A stretch of DNA of 39,518 bases from Companilactobacillus tucceti DSM 20183 (GTDB lineage: Bacteria; Bacillota; Bacilli; Lactobacillales; Lactobacillaceae): positions 1 to 39,518 of the forward strand of contig NZ_AZDG01000023.1 in assembly GCF_001434665.1 (NCBI RefSeq). Reading direction: 5' to 3'. Each line of letters opens with the position of its first letter. The first letter of the stretch is position 1. The translations under genes were made by a program, and so were the position numbers. A model generated the notes under the pieces. That model had not been told where the DNA came from and ran no database searches. It was given only the letters and a program-made list of their open reading frames with translations. Below, piece by piece: positions 27,195-35,685 of this stretch.

Positions 27195-27223
27195 ATGACA
27201 CACCAGGGATGTTGTGGTATGCT
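27195..27223 (+). promoter_or_regulatory. rapZ-yvcK-whiA promoter
   Basis: ATGACA (27195-27200), a 17-base spacer and TATGCT (27218-27223) preceded by TGG form an extended -10 promoter. The rapZ ATG follows 24 bases later with GTGAGGTG as ribosome site. Confidence 0.65.
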
Positions 27224-27247
27224 AATATCTGAATGTGAGGTGCACTT

Positions 27248-28162
27248 ATGTCAAAAGACGTGCTTAATTTAGTTATTGTGACTGGTATGAGTGGCGCAGG
27301 GAAAACTGTTGCCATGCAGTCTTTTGAAGATCTGGGGTATTTTTGTATCGATAATATGCCACCAAATCTTTTGCCAAAATTTTGGGAATTGGTTCATGAA
27401 TCTGGAACCATCAATAAAGTTGCTTTAGTTGTTGATATTCGTTCTCGTGCATTTTATGATGAAATATTTTCTATGGTTTCACAAATGGATGAAGATGAAC
27501 AAGAGAAACATCAAAAAGTTAACATGAAAATTTTGTTCTTAAATGCTTCTGATGAGGAACTGGTTTCAAGATACAAAGAAACTCGTCGTAGTCATCCTTT
27601 AGCCATGGAAGGACGTTTACTAGATGGTATTCAAAAAGAACGTGAGCTTTTATCAGAAATTAAAAGTAGAGCTCAAGTTGAAATTGATACGACAGATTTA
27701 ACACCACGCCAATTGCGTGAAGAAATATTCTCTAACTTTCAAGAAAGTACAAGTGTCCCAACATTCCATATTGAAGTAATGTCATTTGGATTCAAATATG
27801 GCTTGCCGATCGATGCAGATATCGTTATGGATGTTAGGTTTTTGAAAAATCCTTACTATGTCGATGAATTAAAGGCAAAGACCGGTTTAGATAAGCCGGT
27901 ATATGACTATGTTATGAATGATGATCAGACAGAAACATTTTATAAAAAATTGTATGACTTATTTGAATATATTGTGCCTGGTTATGAAAAAGAAGGCAAA
28001 ACTAGTTTAACGATAGCGATAGGTTGTACTGGTGGACAACATCGATCAGTTGCCATTGCTCAACGTTTAGGAACCGACCTGAAAGAAAAATACTATGTTG
28101 ATATTACACACCGTGATATGGACAAATCTCAAAAGAAGGTAATTGAAGATGCCAACAAATAG
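27248..28162 (+). CDS. rapZ: RNase adapter / nucleotide-binding protein RapZ (YvcJ)
   Basis: This P-loop protein family couples glucosamine-6-phosphate and cell-wall precursor status to gene expression. In E. coli, RapZ guides RNase E to a small RNA; the Gram-positive YvcJ role is less clear and includes competence effects. The 304 aa have Walker A GMSGAGKT (13-20), Walker B VVDIRS and the C-terminal signature [13 protein letters not shown]. It overlaps yvcK by 14 bases in a different frame. The trio rapZ-yvcK-whiA is conserved across Firmicutes. Confidence 0.95.
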   Translation: MSKDVLNLVIVTGMSGAGKTVAMQSFEDLGYFCIDNMPPNLLPKFWELVHESGTINKVALVVDIRSRAFYDEIFSMVSQMDEDEQEKHQKVNMKILFLNASDEELVSRYKETRRSHPLAMEGRLLDGIQKERELLSEIKSRAQVEIDTTDLTPRQLREEIFSNFQESTSVPTFHIEVMSFGFKYGLPIDADIVMDVRFLKNPYYVDELKAKTGLDKPVYDYVMNDDQTETFYKKLYDLFEYIVPGYEKEGKTSLTIAIGCTGGQHRSVAIAQRLGTDLKEKYYVDITHRDMDKSQKKVIEDANK

Positions 28163-29183
28163 GATAGTTCGTGTTGTTAAAGGACGTCGTCCAAAAGTGG
28201 TTGTTATAGGTGGGGGAACTGGTTTACCAGTTGTATTAAATAGTTTAAGAAATAAAGATGCGGATATTACCGCAATCGTTACTGTAGCAGATGATGGGGG
28301 ATCTTCTGGTATTATCAGAAACTACATTAACGTGGTTCCACCTGGGGACATCAGAAACGTTTTAGCTGCTTTATCAGATTTACCAAAAGTAGACTTGGAC
28401 GTTTTCCAATATCGTTTTAATACAAACGATGATTTCTTCTCGGGACATGCTATCGGTAATTTAATTATTGCTGCACTTTCTGAAATGTCACCTAACATCT
28501 TTGATGCCGTTCAAGAACTATCCAAGATGATGAAAATTGATGGTCATGTATATCCGGCCAGCAATACAAAATTGACATTGAATGCCGAATTTACTGATGG
28601 GACGACTCTTGCTGGGGAGCATGAGATAACTCATTCAGGAAAACATGTAAAACGTGTCTGGGTAACTGACTCAGATGATCCTAAAGAAGTACCTAAATCG
28701 TTATTGCCGGTTGTAGCGTCAATTATGCAAGCGGATGTAGTAGTTTTAGGACCAGGAAGTTTGTTTACTAGTATTTTGCCTAACTTAATGATCAGTGATT
28801 TAGGCGAAGCTGTGAGACAGACACCTGCTGAAGTCGTATATATTTGTAATATTATGACTCAAATTGGTGAAACAGAAGGTTTTACTGATGCTGACCATGT
28901 AAATGTTTTGAATGAGCATTTAGGTGGAAATTATATTGATACCGTATTAGTCAATACTCGTGAAATTCCAGATAATTATATGGATCATAAGAAGTATGAC
29001 GAGTACGTAAAACAAGTAACACCTGATTTTAAAGGTTTACGTGATATGGGATGCCGTGTTATTCAAGATGATTTCTTATCGTTACATGATAAGGGTGCCT
29101 TTCACGATGGAGCAAAGATTGCTCGAGAAATATTAAACTTAGCCTTTCAATCAGGGAATAGAAAAAATGAGGTGAGACACTAG
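28149..29183 (+). CDS. yvcK: gluconeogenesis/morphogenesis factor YvcK
   Basis: YvcK binds UDP-sugars and is needed for growth on gluconeogenic carbon sources and for normal cell shape. From ATG 28149 the product is 344 aa, with the N-terminal Rossmann motif [28 protein letters not shown] and [12 protein letters not shown] typical of the CofD-like family. The ATG has ribosome site GAAGGT (28135-28140) at eight bases; the in-frame TTG at 28143 would be too close. It overlaps rapZ upstream and shares one base with the whiA start. Confidence 0.95.
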   Translation: MPTNRIVRVVKGRRPKVVVIGGGTGLPVVLNSLRNKDADITAIVTVADDGGSSGIIRNYINVVPPGDIRNVLAALSDLPKVDLDVFQYRFNTNDDFFSGHAIGNLIIAALSEMSPNIFDAVQELSKMMKIDGHVYPASNTKLTLNAEFTDGTTLAGEHEITHSGKHVKRVWVTDSDDPKEVPKSLLPVVASIMQADVVVLGPGSLFTSILPNLMISDLGEAVRQTPAEVVYICNIMTQIGETEGFTDADHVNVLNEHLGGNYIDTVLVNTREIPDNYMDHKKYDEYVKQVTPDFKGLRDMGCRVIQDDFLSLHDKGAFHDGAKIAREILNLAFQSGNRKNEVRH

Positions 29184-30118
29184 TGGCTTCTTACGCAAGT
29201 GAAGTAAAGAAGGAACTCACTAGTTTGGAAGTTCATCCCGAACATGCCCGTGTTGAATTATCAGCACTTTTGAGAATGAATGGTTCACTTAGTTTACAGA
29301 ATCATCATTTTGTTTTGACCGCACAGACGGAAAATCCGGCCATTGCCAGAAGAATCTTTTCTTTGATCAAGCAAAAATATGGGATGGAATCGGAACTTTT
29401 GGTTCGTAAGAAAATGAAGTTAAAAAAGAACAATCAATACTTAGTTCGTTTGAAGTATGACACGAATAAAGTATTGACTGACTTAGGAATTTTGGATGAG
29501 TCGGGATTATCCATCAATACAGATGTGCCTAAAGACATCTTAAATGAAGATCAGCGTATGAGATCTTATTTAAGAGGAGCCTTTTTGGCAACAGGTAGTG
29601 TGAATAATCCTGAAACATCTCGTTATCATTTGGAAATATATTCATTATATGAATCACACAATGAAAGTATTGCTAAGATGATGAATCATTTTGGCTTAAA
29701 TGCCAGAATAACTAAACGTCGTAATGGTTATATTGTTTATTTAAAAGAAGCTGAAAAAATTGCTGACTTCTTACAAGTTATCGGCGCTACAAATGCGATG
29801 CTTAAATTTGAAGATATAAGAATTGTTCGTGATATGCGTAATTCAGTAAATCGATTGGTAAATTGCGAGAATGCTAATATCAATAAGACAGTTGAAGCTG
29901 CAGAAAGACAGATCAACAACATAAAACATCTTCAAACGACTGTAGGATTAGACTCACTTCCTCAAAAACTTCAAGAAATCGCTGTATTAAGATTGGATAA
30001 TCCTGAAGTATCTTTGAAAGAATTGGGGGAAATGGTACCTAGTGGGGCTATTTCTAAATCCGGTATTAATCATCGTTTAAGAAAAATAAATCAGATTGCT
30101 GAAAGTAGTCAGGTATAA
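29183..30118 (+). CDS. whiA: DNA-binding protein WhiA
   Basis: WhiA is a nucleoid-associated regulator linked to cell division and chromosome segregation. The 311 aa comprise an N-terminal LAGLIDADG-like homing-endonuclease fold (about 20-210; [15 protein letters not shown]) and a C-terminal helix-turn-helix (about 230-305; [15 protein letters not shown]...[12 protein letters not shown]). It starts at GTG sharing one base with the yvcK TAG; GAGGTGAG at 29169-29176 is the ribosome site. A hairpin with a T run follows. Confidence 0.95.
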   Translation: MASYASEVKKELTSLEVHPEHARVELSALLRMNGSLSLQNHHFVLTAQTENPAIARRIFSLIKQKYGMESELLVRKKMKLKKNNQYLVRLKYDTNKVLTDLGILDESGLSINTDVPKDILNEDQRMRSYLRGAFLATGSVNNPETSRYHLEIYSLYESHNESIAKMMNHFGLNARITKRRNGYIVYLKEAEKIADFLQVIGATNAMLKFEDIRIVRDMRNSVNRLVNCENANINKTVEAAERQINNIKHLQTTVGLDSLPQKLQEIAVLRLDNPEVSLKELGEMVPSGAISKSGINHRLRKINQIAESSQV

Positions 30119-30120
30119 AG

Positions 30121-30152
30121 GAATTATTCGTTTTAGAATAGTTTCTTTTTTA
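30121..30152 (+). terminator. probable terminator after whiA
   Basis: GAATTATTC (30121-30129) pairs with GAATAGTTTC (30136-30145) with one bulged base and is followed by six T. The stem is AT-rich and weak. Confidence 0.6.
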
Positions 30153-30165
30153 TTTTTAGCTATAT

Positions 30166-30174
30166 TGCTATAAT
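30166..30174 (+). promoter_or_regulatory. extended -10 box of the TMEM175-like gene
   Basis: TGCTATAAT is a perfect extended -10 (TGn plus TATAAT). There is no clear -35. It lies about 28 bases before the TTG start. Confidence 0.55.
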
Positions 30175-30201
30175 TAGTTGACTTTTCAGGGAGGGATTTT
30201 T

Positions 30202-30801
30202 TTGAATAAATCTAGAGTTGAAGCATTTACAGACGCTGTTATAGCAATTATTTTAACGATTATGATTTTGGAGTTTAAGATACCTGAATCAGCTAAATTG
30301 TCAGCAATTTTACCTCAGGTTCCGTATATGATCTCGTATGCGGTTGGTTGGTTGTTTATTGGAATAGCTTGGTATAATCATCATTACATGTTTTCTAAAA
30401 CCAAAGTTGTTACTAGAAAAATATTTTGGATCAATAACACTTGGATGTTTACAACCTCATTTATCCCAGTTGCCACAGCTTGGGTCGGTCGTGATCTGAA
30501 TGCACAGGGACCAGAGATATTCTATGCCATAGTTTATTTCTTGTGGTCATTTGCATATACAGTTCTGACTTATGAGATTGCTAAGGCCAATGAAAGAGCT
30601 GGACATAAAGAGATAGCAGCAAGTATTCGTGATATGAAAATATATAAAGCATTAATTAGCTGGAAGTTTGTTGGTGCAGAGATAGTTGTTTGGATATTGA
30701 TTTTAATATTCATGCCAGCACTACAGATGGTATTAATAGCTTTTCAAGTACTATTTGTTGGTGGAAACGTTAATGAAGATAGTGACAAATTATTTGATTA
30801 G
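30202..30801 (+). CDS. TMEM175-family potassium channel-like protein
   Basis: This is a predicted integral membrane protein of 199 aa. The first helix carries the family signature as RVEAFTDAVIAIILTIMILE; bacterial TMEM175 proteins form tetrameric potassium-conducting channels built on this FSDxxxA motif (here FTDAVIA). Four or five further hydrophobic helices follow. The TTG at 30202 is chosen because AGGGAGGG (30188-30195) is directly upstream; an in-frame TTG at 30178 precedes that site. It is probably monocistronic, with an extended -10 box before it and a terminator after it. Confidence 0.85.
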   Translation: MNKSRVEAFTDAVIAIILTIMILEFKIPESAKLSAILPQVPYMISYAVGWLFIGIAWYNHHYMFSKTKVVTRKIFWINNTWMFTTSFIPVATAWVGRDLNAQGPEIFYAIVYFLWSFAYTVLTYEIAKANERAGHKEIAASIRDMKIYKALISWKFVGAEIVVWILILIFMPALQMVLIAFQVLFVGGNVNEDSDKLFD

Positions 30802-30819
30802 AAAAGTCACGGTAAATAT

Positions 30820-30863
30820 ATAAGCTTTAGAATCCTTTGTGAGATTCTGGAGCTTATTTTTTT
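30820..30863 (+). terminator. intrinsic terminator after the TMEM175-like gene
   Basis: A 15-bp stem with two G-T wobbles pairs 30820-30834 with 30843-30857 (ATAAGCTTTAGAATC with GATTCTGGAGCTTAT), followed by a T run. Confidence 0.85.
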
Positions 30864-31264
30864 ACCAAATTTTAGGAAAATCAATGTGAAGTATGTGTCT
30901 AAGTCATGGCGATTTATTACAAGACTAATAAATGATTTAGAAAAATCGTTAACTTGTGTATAAAATTAAATAAATATACTCTGAATTTTAATAAATTACT
31001 ATTATAAAATGATATTAGAAAATAATAATCTTATTTCTTGATTTTGAACGCAAAAAATCAAAAAGTATGCAAATAATAACTTAAAAAAGATAATTCACAT
31101 TTTTATGTTAAATATGTATTATCTTTTTTCACTATTTTTTGATAAATAGCATGTTATATATTTATTCATATCTTGTAAACTTTTATTACAATAACTGAAT
31201 TAATCAATAAAGCGATAAATTGTATACTTAATTGTGAAGAAAGTATTATTAGGAGGATTAATTT
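30864..31264 (+). other. 400-bp AT-rich non-coding stretch before the accessory surface genes
   Basis: I find no gene here. It contains a perfect 12-bp inverted repeat AAAAAAGATAAT (31083-31094) with its complement at 31118-31129, which could terminate on either strand. There is a smaller dyad TTGATTTT...AAAATCAA near 31038-31059, a -10 box TATACT (31223-31228) with weak -35, and ribosome site AGGAGGA (31251-31257). The length and AT content stand out from the rest of the window and mark the start of an accessory region. Confidence 0.55.
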
Positions 31265-32356
31265 ATGAAAAGGGGAAAAGCAACTAAAATTGGATTAGTT
31301 ACTTTTTTTTCAACTTTAACAATTGGTATATTTATGATTCAAAATAGTACTCAAATTGAAGCCGCACCATTGGGAACTCCATTGACTAACAATGCATTCA
31401 CATCTACTCCAGCACCGGACAAGTTTTTGAATATCTGGAATACTAATGGTTATGACTTGGAACCTGATGCAGTCACTTATACCGTTGTCGGTAACTCTGT
31501 GACTTTACACACTGATGCGGCTCGTTCTTTGTGGACAGTTCTAGGTGGAGTTTTCGATGCACCTCATTATAGATGGTACAAGTCTGATGACGGAATCAAT
31601 TGGAATGAAATTCCTGAATGGCAGAATGGATATCGTAAGAACTTCCCCATTCAAACTGGCCAAGAAGGAAGAACTTGGTATCAACTAGACACACAGTATT
31701 GGAACTATCTAACTGGCTGGATTGCTAAAACCCATATTTATTCAACGGTCGCGGAAGTAAATGCAGTTAATACACCGATTAACGCCACTGATATGAACGT
31801 TAATTCAGATAGCAATTACATTTATAACAATCGTGAAGGTCAAGTTAATACGACATATGTTCACGCCAATGTTAATCCTATAAGTTCGACCGGTAAGGTT
31901 ACGTGGGATGTTGACAATAGCAATCTTGCTAGTGTTGATAGCACCGGTAAAGTGACCGCTAACGATAGAGGATTATCCGGTGTAGTTAAAGTAACAGGAA
32001 TATTCCACAACATGGACAGTTCATTTGTTGTTGGATCTGCTTATGTTCAAGTAGGTGGGGGACTAGATAACCAGACTGTTCCTGCAGGACAATCTGCAAC
32101 ATTTTCACTTCGTGGTGATACAAACAGTATGACTGGTCTGATCAATAATGGACGAGCCAAAGTTGAATGGTATAAGAAAGCACCTGGTATCACCAAAGCA
32201 GAATATTTAGGCAAAAGTAATAGTTTTTCATATACAACGTATAATACGACGATATCTGATAATGGAACACAATATCAAGCAAAGATAACTCTTAAAGAAG
32301 GCTATAAGAGTACTGTTATAAAAACTAACTGGGCCACTCTCTACGCTAGTTATTAA
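31265..32356 (+). CDS. exported protein with bacterial Ig-like (Big_2-type) domain
   Basis: I do not recognise a specific function. The 363-aa protein has a signal peptide (basic 1-8, hydrophobic 10-25, likely cleavage after EAA near 34). A tryptophan-rich region follows (about 60-165) with WYKSDDGINWNEIP, a pattern seen in Ig-like secreted repeats. Then comes a Big_2-like segment (about 168-262; GKVTWDVDNSNLASVDSTGKV) and a second Ig-like module to the end (VEWYKKAPGIT). There is no LPXTG, WxL or membrane anchor, so it is either released or held non-covalently. The next gene, 76 bases on, encodes a WxL-like surface protein, a plausible partner. The start is well fixed by AGGAGGA. Confidence 0.75.
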   Translation: MKRGKATKIGLVTFFSTLTIGIFMIQNSTQIEAAPLGTPLTNNAFTSTPAPDKFLNIWNTNGYDLEPDAVTYTVVGNSVTLHTDAARSLWTVLGGVFDAPHYRWYKSDDGINWNEIPEWQNGYRKNFPIQTGQEGRTWYQLDTQYWNYLTGWIAKTHIYSTVAEVNAVNTPINATDMNVNSDSNYIYNNREGQVNTTYVHANVNPISSTGKVTWDVDNSNLASVDSTGKVTANDRGLSGVVKVTGIFHNMDSSFVVGSAYVQVGGGLDNQTVPAGQSATFSLRGDTNSMTGLINNGRAKVEWYKKAPGITKAEYLGKSNSFSYTTYNTTISDNGTQYQAKITLKEGYKSTVIKTNWATLYASY

Positions 32357-32365
32357 TTATTTTTA

Positions 32366-32401
32366 AGAGATCAGTGCTTATTGTGTAACTAGTCTCTTTT
32401 T
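32366..32401 (+). terminator. weak terminator-like hairpin between the two surface genes
   Basis: AGAGATCAGT (32366-32375) pairs with ACTAGTCTCT (32388-32397) with one mismatch and one wobble, then TTTT. Partial read-through into the next gene is possible. Confidence 0.55.
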
Positions 32402-32432
32402 ATATTAATTAAAGTGTGAGGGGGCAAGCAAG

Positions 32433-34589
32433 ATGAAAACTAACAAGTTGTTTTTCAGTAGATACTTTATCGTAATAGTGCTAATTATTGGAGTTATAGG
32501 GACTTTACCAACACCAATTGCAGAAGGTGCTACGACAAATACTTCAGCAATTAGTGATAAAGCATCATCTTCGACTACTGAAGCAGCTAATAAAGCTCTA
32601 ACAGCTACTAAACAAGCAAATCAAAATTCCATTTCAAATGTAGTAACACAATTTGCTTCACCACTGGACAGTGTGAATAGTACAAGTTCTATAACGACAT
32701 TAAATAACTTAATTTCACCGTTAACTATAAATAGCTCTACTATTGAAGGTCCTGTCGGTAATACAGGCTTATATTTAGAGTCCAATGTTAATTATATTTT
32801 TAACAGTGATAATAATCCTTCAGGTCTCGGTAATACCGGAACCATCACCTTAAAGTATAATAAATCAGGAACCGTTCCTAAAGTTATTCGATGGACTTTG
32901 ACAGATAGAAGAGGTAAAGGTGATGTTACAGTAGATGGGTCAACTAAAAATAATAAGACTAGTGCTGGTGATACAATACAAATTATGGATGATCAAACAG
33001 TATTAGTTGGTGGAAGTGGAATAAACACAGGTAACCCTAATATGATCGATGGTGGATTCATTTCTGTAAAGGCTGATCCAGAAAATGATGCACCGGTATA
33101 TATAGATATACCGACTGGTGGTGCCATGACTTCAGAAGATTTCTCCGACCACGCATTTGACGATACTTTGATGCATTTTCACATTAAAAATGATATTTTT
33201 TCGAGAGTTATCGATGATTTTATTTCGAGAAAGGGACTCACTTCATACAAGAATTTTGAATGGACTAGTATAAAGCTTGAGTGGGTGGTTGATAATCGTG
33301 AAAAGATGGAAAAGGCAGGTACACGCATAGGTTATGAGTCATATTATCTTACCTTTAACAATAATACTCATGAAATCTCATTTGATCCATCTATTCTTAA
33401 CTATAGTTTTGTTTTCTTTAAAGATGGTAATTATACGAATTACAATGTTGTGCATGCGACTTTAACGGGATCGTTCAGATACAAAAAAACAAGTTTGATT
33501 GATACCGGAAAAGGTTCTCGATCTGTTAATTTTGGTGGGATATTTGCAGTAAGTCCACTTAATGAGGCTCCTACAACAGATGAAGAGTTGCCTAAGTTAT
33601 CGATATCCAATCAAATTCAAAACCTGACCAATCCGGATAGTAATATCACGGATGGAGATAAAAAGGGATTGGAGATTCGAAACGTTAAGAATGGTGACAA
33701 AATTGAATATGGAGCTAATTTTGATGCCGAGAGTGCAAGTGGTTCAGGTGGTAATCCTGCTTTGATTAGGCAAGGTGTTTATACAGTACCGATACCTAAG
33801 GGAGTCGATATTGATACTAATGGTATTAAGTATACTAGTTTCTACGATTATCAAAATTCTGTGGATAATTCAAAATACAATCTAGTCGATTCTGACAATG
33901 TAAGCATACAGGATGATCCAAATGACAGTTCCAAACAACTTTTGACGGTAAAGGGATTGAGTATTACTCCACAGGTTTCAGGTGATATCGGTAGATTAGT
34001 ATTCGATGGTAAAGTGACAGATGACAATCAATCTGACTTTGCCTTCACACCTTCATTTAAGGGTGTGGGTGGTTATGATAACAATGATCAAACCAAACCG
34101 TTATATGTTGAAGCAGATGGGCAAGATCAACTTATTAATTTTGATCCTACAAAGCCTTCAGGTGGAGTGACATTAACGCCAGTAAATATAGATTTCGGTT
34201 CTCTTAATTCAATTATTAATAGTGACCTTTTAAAACATCGTGTAAATGATAGTAGTTCACCTGTGTTGTCGATACAAGATGACAGAAGTGATGCGAATAA
34301 AAATAGTCAAACCGTTTCAGTTCAGCAAAAAGGAGAACTAACTAATGGTGGTTCAGCATTTCCTGGTGAATTGAGATTTTATGATCCAAGTGGTTCGAAT
34401 GATGAGTTCAAATCTCTTGTAAGTGGGGAGATAGTTCCAATTTATATTTCTAAAAATGATGAAACGATTCCATCTATTTCTTGGGAAAATAATAAGGGAC
34501 TTTTGTTACATGTAAATGGTTCAAATACGGCAATTCCATCGGGGAAATACACAACTACGTTGGATTGGACCGTTAGTGACACAATATAA
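32433..34589 (+). CDS. divergent WxL-domain-like surface protein
   Basis: This large exported protein has 718 aa and a signal peptide (hydrophobic about 11-27, likely cleavage after AEGA near 34). A Ser/Thr/Asn-rich region and beta-rich domains of unknown type follow. The last 140 residues (from about 577) resemble the WxL domain, which binds peptidoglycan non-covalently: TLTPVNIDFGSL near its start and the closing YTTTLDWTVSDTI. The closing WxL is WTV, and the first WxL position is replaced by QTVSVQQKG, so the domain is degenerate. Typical WxL loci also encode DUF916/DUF3324 proteins, which are absent here. ATG 32433 follows GAGGGGG. The function is unknown; adhesion or surface binding is an inference. 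Confidence 0.7.
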   Translation: MKTNKLFFSRYFIVIVLIIGVIGTLPTPIAEGATTNTSAISDKASSSTTEAANKALTATKQANQNSISNVVTQFASPLDSVNSTSSITTLNNLISPLTINSSTIEGPVGNTGLYLESNVNYIFNSDNNPSGLGNTGTITLKYNKSGTVPKVIRWTLTDRRGKGDVTVDGSTKNNKTSAGDTIQIMDDQTVLVGGSGINTGNPNMIDGGFISVKADPENDAPVYIDIPTGGAMTSEDFSDHAFDDTLMHFHIKNDIFSRVIDDFISRKGLTSYKNFEWTSIKLEWVVDNREKMEKAGTRIGYESYYLTFNNNTHEISFDPSILNYSFVFFKDGNYTNYNVVHATLTGSFRYKKTSLIDTGKGSRSVNFGGIFAVSPLNEAPTTDEELPKLSISNQIQNLTNPDSNITDGDKKGLEIRNVKNGDKIEYGANFDAESASGSGGNPALIRQGVYTVPIPKGVDIDTNGIKYTSFYDYQNSVDNSKYNLVDSDNVSIQDDPNDSSKQLLTVKGLSITPQVSGDIGRLVFDGKVTDDNQSDFAFTPSFKGVGGYDNNDQTKPLYVEADGQDQLINFDPTKPSGGVTLTPVNIDFGSLNSIINSDLLKHRVNDSSSPVLSIQDDRSDANKNSQTVSVQQKGELTNGGSAFPGELRFYDPSGSNDEFKSLVSGEIVPIYISKNDETIPSISWENNKGLLLHVNGSNTAIPSGKYTTTLDWTVSDTI

Positions 34590-34617
34590 AACGTTTTAAA
34601 TCGGGGAGAGAGTATTT

Positions 34618-34800
34618 ATGGTATTAACTGATGCACAGAGACGTGCGAATGAAAAGTGGCATAGAAATAATCGTGAACGTGCCAATTATATAGCTATGAG
34701 ATCTTCAGCAAGAAGCTTCATAAGAAAGAAGTCAACCTTGGATGATTTGGATGGATTAGAGGAGATTATCAGGAAACGTAGAGAAGAGCTGAAAGAGTAA
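34618..34800 (+). CDS. small basic helical protein of unknown function
   Basis: This 60-aa protein has many basic residues (NEKWHRNNRERANYIAMRSS) and an acidic-basic helical C-terminus (LDDLDGLEEIIRKRREELKE). Similar short proteins beginning TDAQxxANxKW occur in streptococci and lactobacilli, often in accessory regions (recalled, not searched). It could bind nucleic acid, but no known fold is evident. The ribosome site GGGGAGAG (34602-34609) lies nine bases before the ATG. It follows the WxL-like gene by 28 bases and is followed at once by the second palindromic element, so it may be linked to that element. Confidence 0.7.
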   Translation: MVLTDAQRRANEKWHRNNRERANYIAMRSSARSFIRKKSTLDDLDGLEEIIRKRREELKE

Positions 34801-34924
34801 GAGCGCATCAAAACACGTTCAGCTTTCGAGCATTAAAGTAAAATGGCCCAGCAACCTGAAGGTTGCTGAGCCATTTTATTTTAAGCGGAAAAAGTTGTGT
34901 TTTGATGCGCGTTTGAGCAGCATA
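34799..34924 (+). ncRNA. unrecognised structured palindromic element, copy 2
   Basis: The outer inverted repeat GCGCATCAAAACAC (34803-34816) pairs perfectly with 34897-34910. Compared with copy 1, four adjacent bases in each arm differ, and pairing is kept. The left strand (34817-34838) differs from copy 1 at only two positions; one of these makes a perfect GCT-TTCG-AGC tetraloop hairpin. The inner stem (34839-34856 with 34861-34878, one mismatch, TGAA loop) has an unrelated sequence. The right strand TTTTAAGCGGAAAAAGTT (34879-34896) and tail GCGTTTGAGCAGCA are conserved. The element lies between convergent genes and begins right after a stop codon. Confidence 0.6.
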
Positions 34925-34974
34925 CTTAAGAAAGATATATAGGACGCTCAAATTTTCATTTACTGTTGCATGTG

Positions 34975-35020
34975 ATTTAAACGAAAAAAGTTGTGTTTTG
35001 ATGCGCGTTTAAGTAGCATA
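34975..35020 (+). repeat. partial direct repeat of the 3' half of element copy 2
   Basis: This stretch repeats the conserved right strand, the whole outer right arm GTGTTTTGATGCGC (34993-35006) and the tail of copy 2 with a few changes, at an offset of 96 bases. The outer left arm at 34803-34816 therefore has two possible partners. Copy 1 shows a partial repeat at almost the same offset (94). Confidence 0.8.
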
Positions 35021-35031
35021 TATATTCGACA

Positions 35032-35667
35032 TTACCAAACCCAAGGAATCAATTCCTTAGTACTCCTCTGGTACTCAACAAATGATTGACCGTAATGATG
35101 TTTTAAATATTTATCCGCATTTGGAATATAACTAAACACAAACAATAACAATAAAAAGATAGGAATGATTAGGCTCCATAAATTACAAGTAGCTAAAGCT
35201 AAACCAGTTACCCAAAGTACGTCTCCAAAGTAATTAATGTGAATAGCATATTTAAAAAGTCCACCAGTATACAATTTATCCTTGTTATTGGGATCATCTT
35301 TAAAAGGTTTTCTCAACAATTCAGAAGTAGTATTGATTATTGAACCTAAGATAAATAATATCCATCCTACGACGATCATTGGCATATTGATATTTCCAAA
35401 AACTGCAAGGATCGGAAATCCTAGATAATATAAACCAAATGCTAATCCATTTCCAATTGCCTCTTTAAAACTGATACCTCTTGGAAGCCAAAAGAACATC
35501 ATCGAATTCAATCTTAAGAAAACGATTAAAATCATAATGTTAATATTTGAGATCATGAAGTTATCGAAGTGTCCTAAAATCAACCAGTAAACAATTATCA
35601 AATAAATAATTTGAATTACAAGTAGAGATATTTTAGCAGAGGTAGTTTTTTTATGTATTCCATACAT
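35032..35667 (-). CDS. DUF1295/isoprenylcysteine-methyltransferase-like membrane protein
   Basis: This integral membrane protein (211 aa, about six helices) has C-terminal motifs of the steroid-reductase/ICMT superfamily: KDKLYTGGLFKYAIHINYFGD near 130-150 and YGQSFVEYQRSTKELIPWVW at the end. Members reduce or methylate lipid-like substrates using a cofactor bound by the C-terminal part; the exact reaction here is unknown. The usual HPNY is IHINY here. The ATG at 35667 is preferred over an in-frame TTG at 35676, because AGGA sits right against the TTG but nine bases before the ATG. It lies just downstream of an MFS exporter on the same strand (gap 18 bases), so the pair is probably one operon. 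Confidence 0.8.
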   Translation of the reverse strand: MYGIHKKTTSAKISLLVIQIIYLIIVYWLILGHFDNFMISNINIMILIVFLRLNSMMFFWLPRGISFKEAIGNGLAFGLYYLGFPILAVFGNINMPMIVVGWILFILGSIINTTSELLRKPFKDDPNNKDKLYTGGLFKYAIHINYFGDVLWVTGLALATCNLWSLIIPIFLLLLFVFSYIPNADKYLKHHYGQSFVEYQRSTKELIPWVW

Positions 35668-35685
35668 TTTTATCAATCCTAATAT

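Noticed and set aside
30178-30201. Upstream TTG start for the TMEM175-like protein.
   Set aside because: The ribosome site AGGGAGGG lies between this TTG and the second TTG at 30202, so translation must start at the latter.
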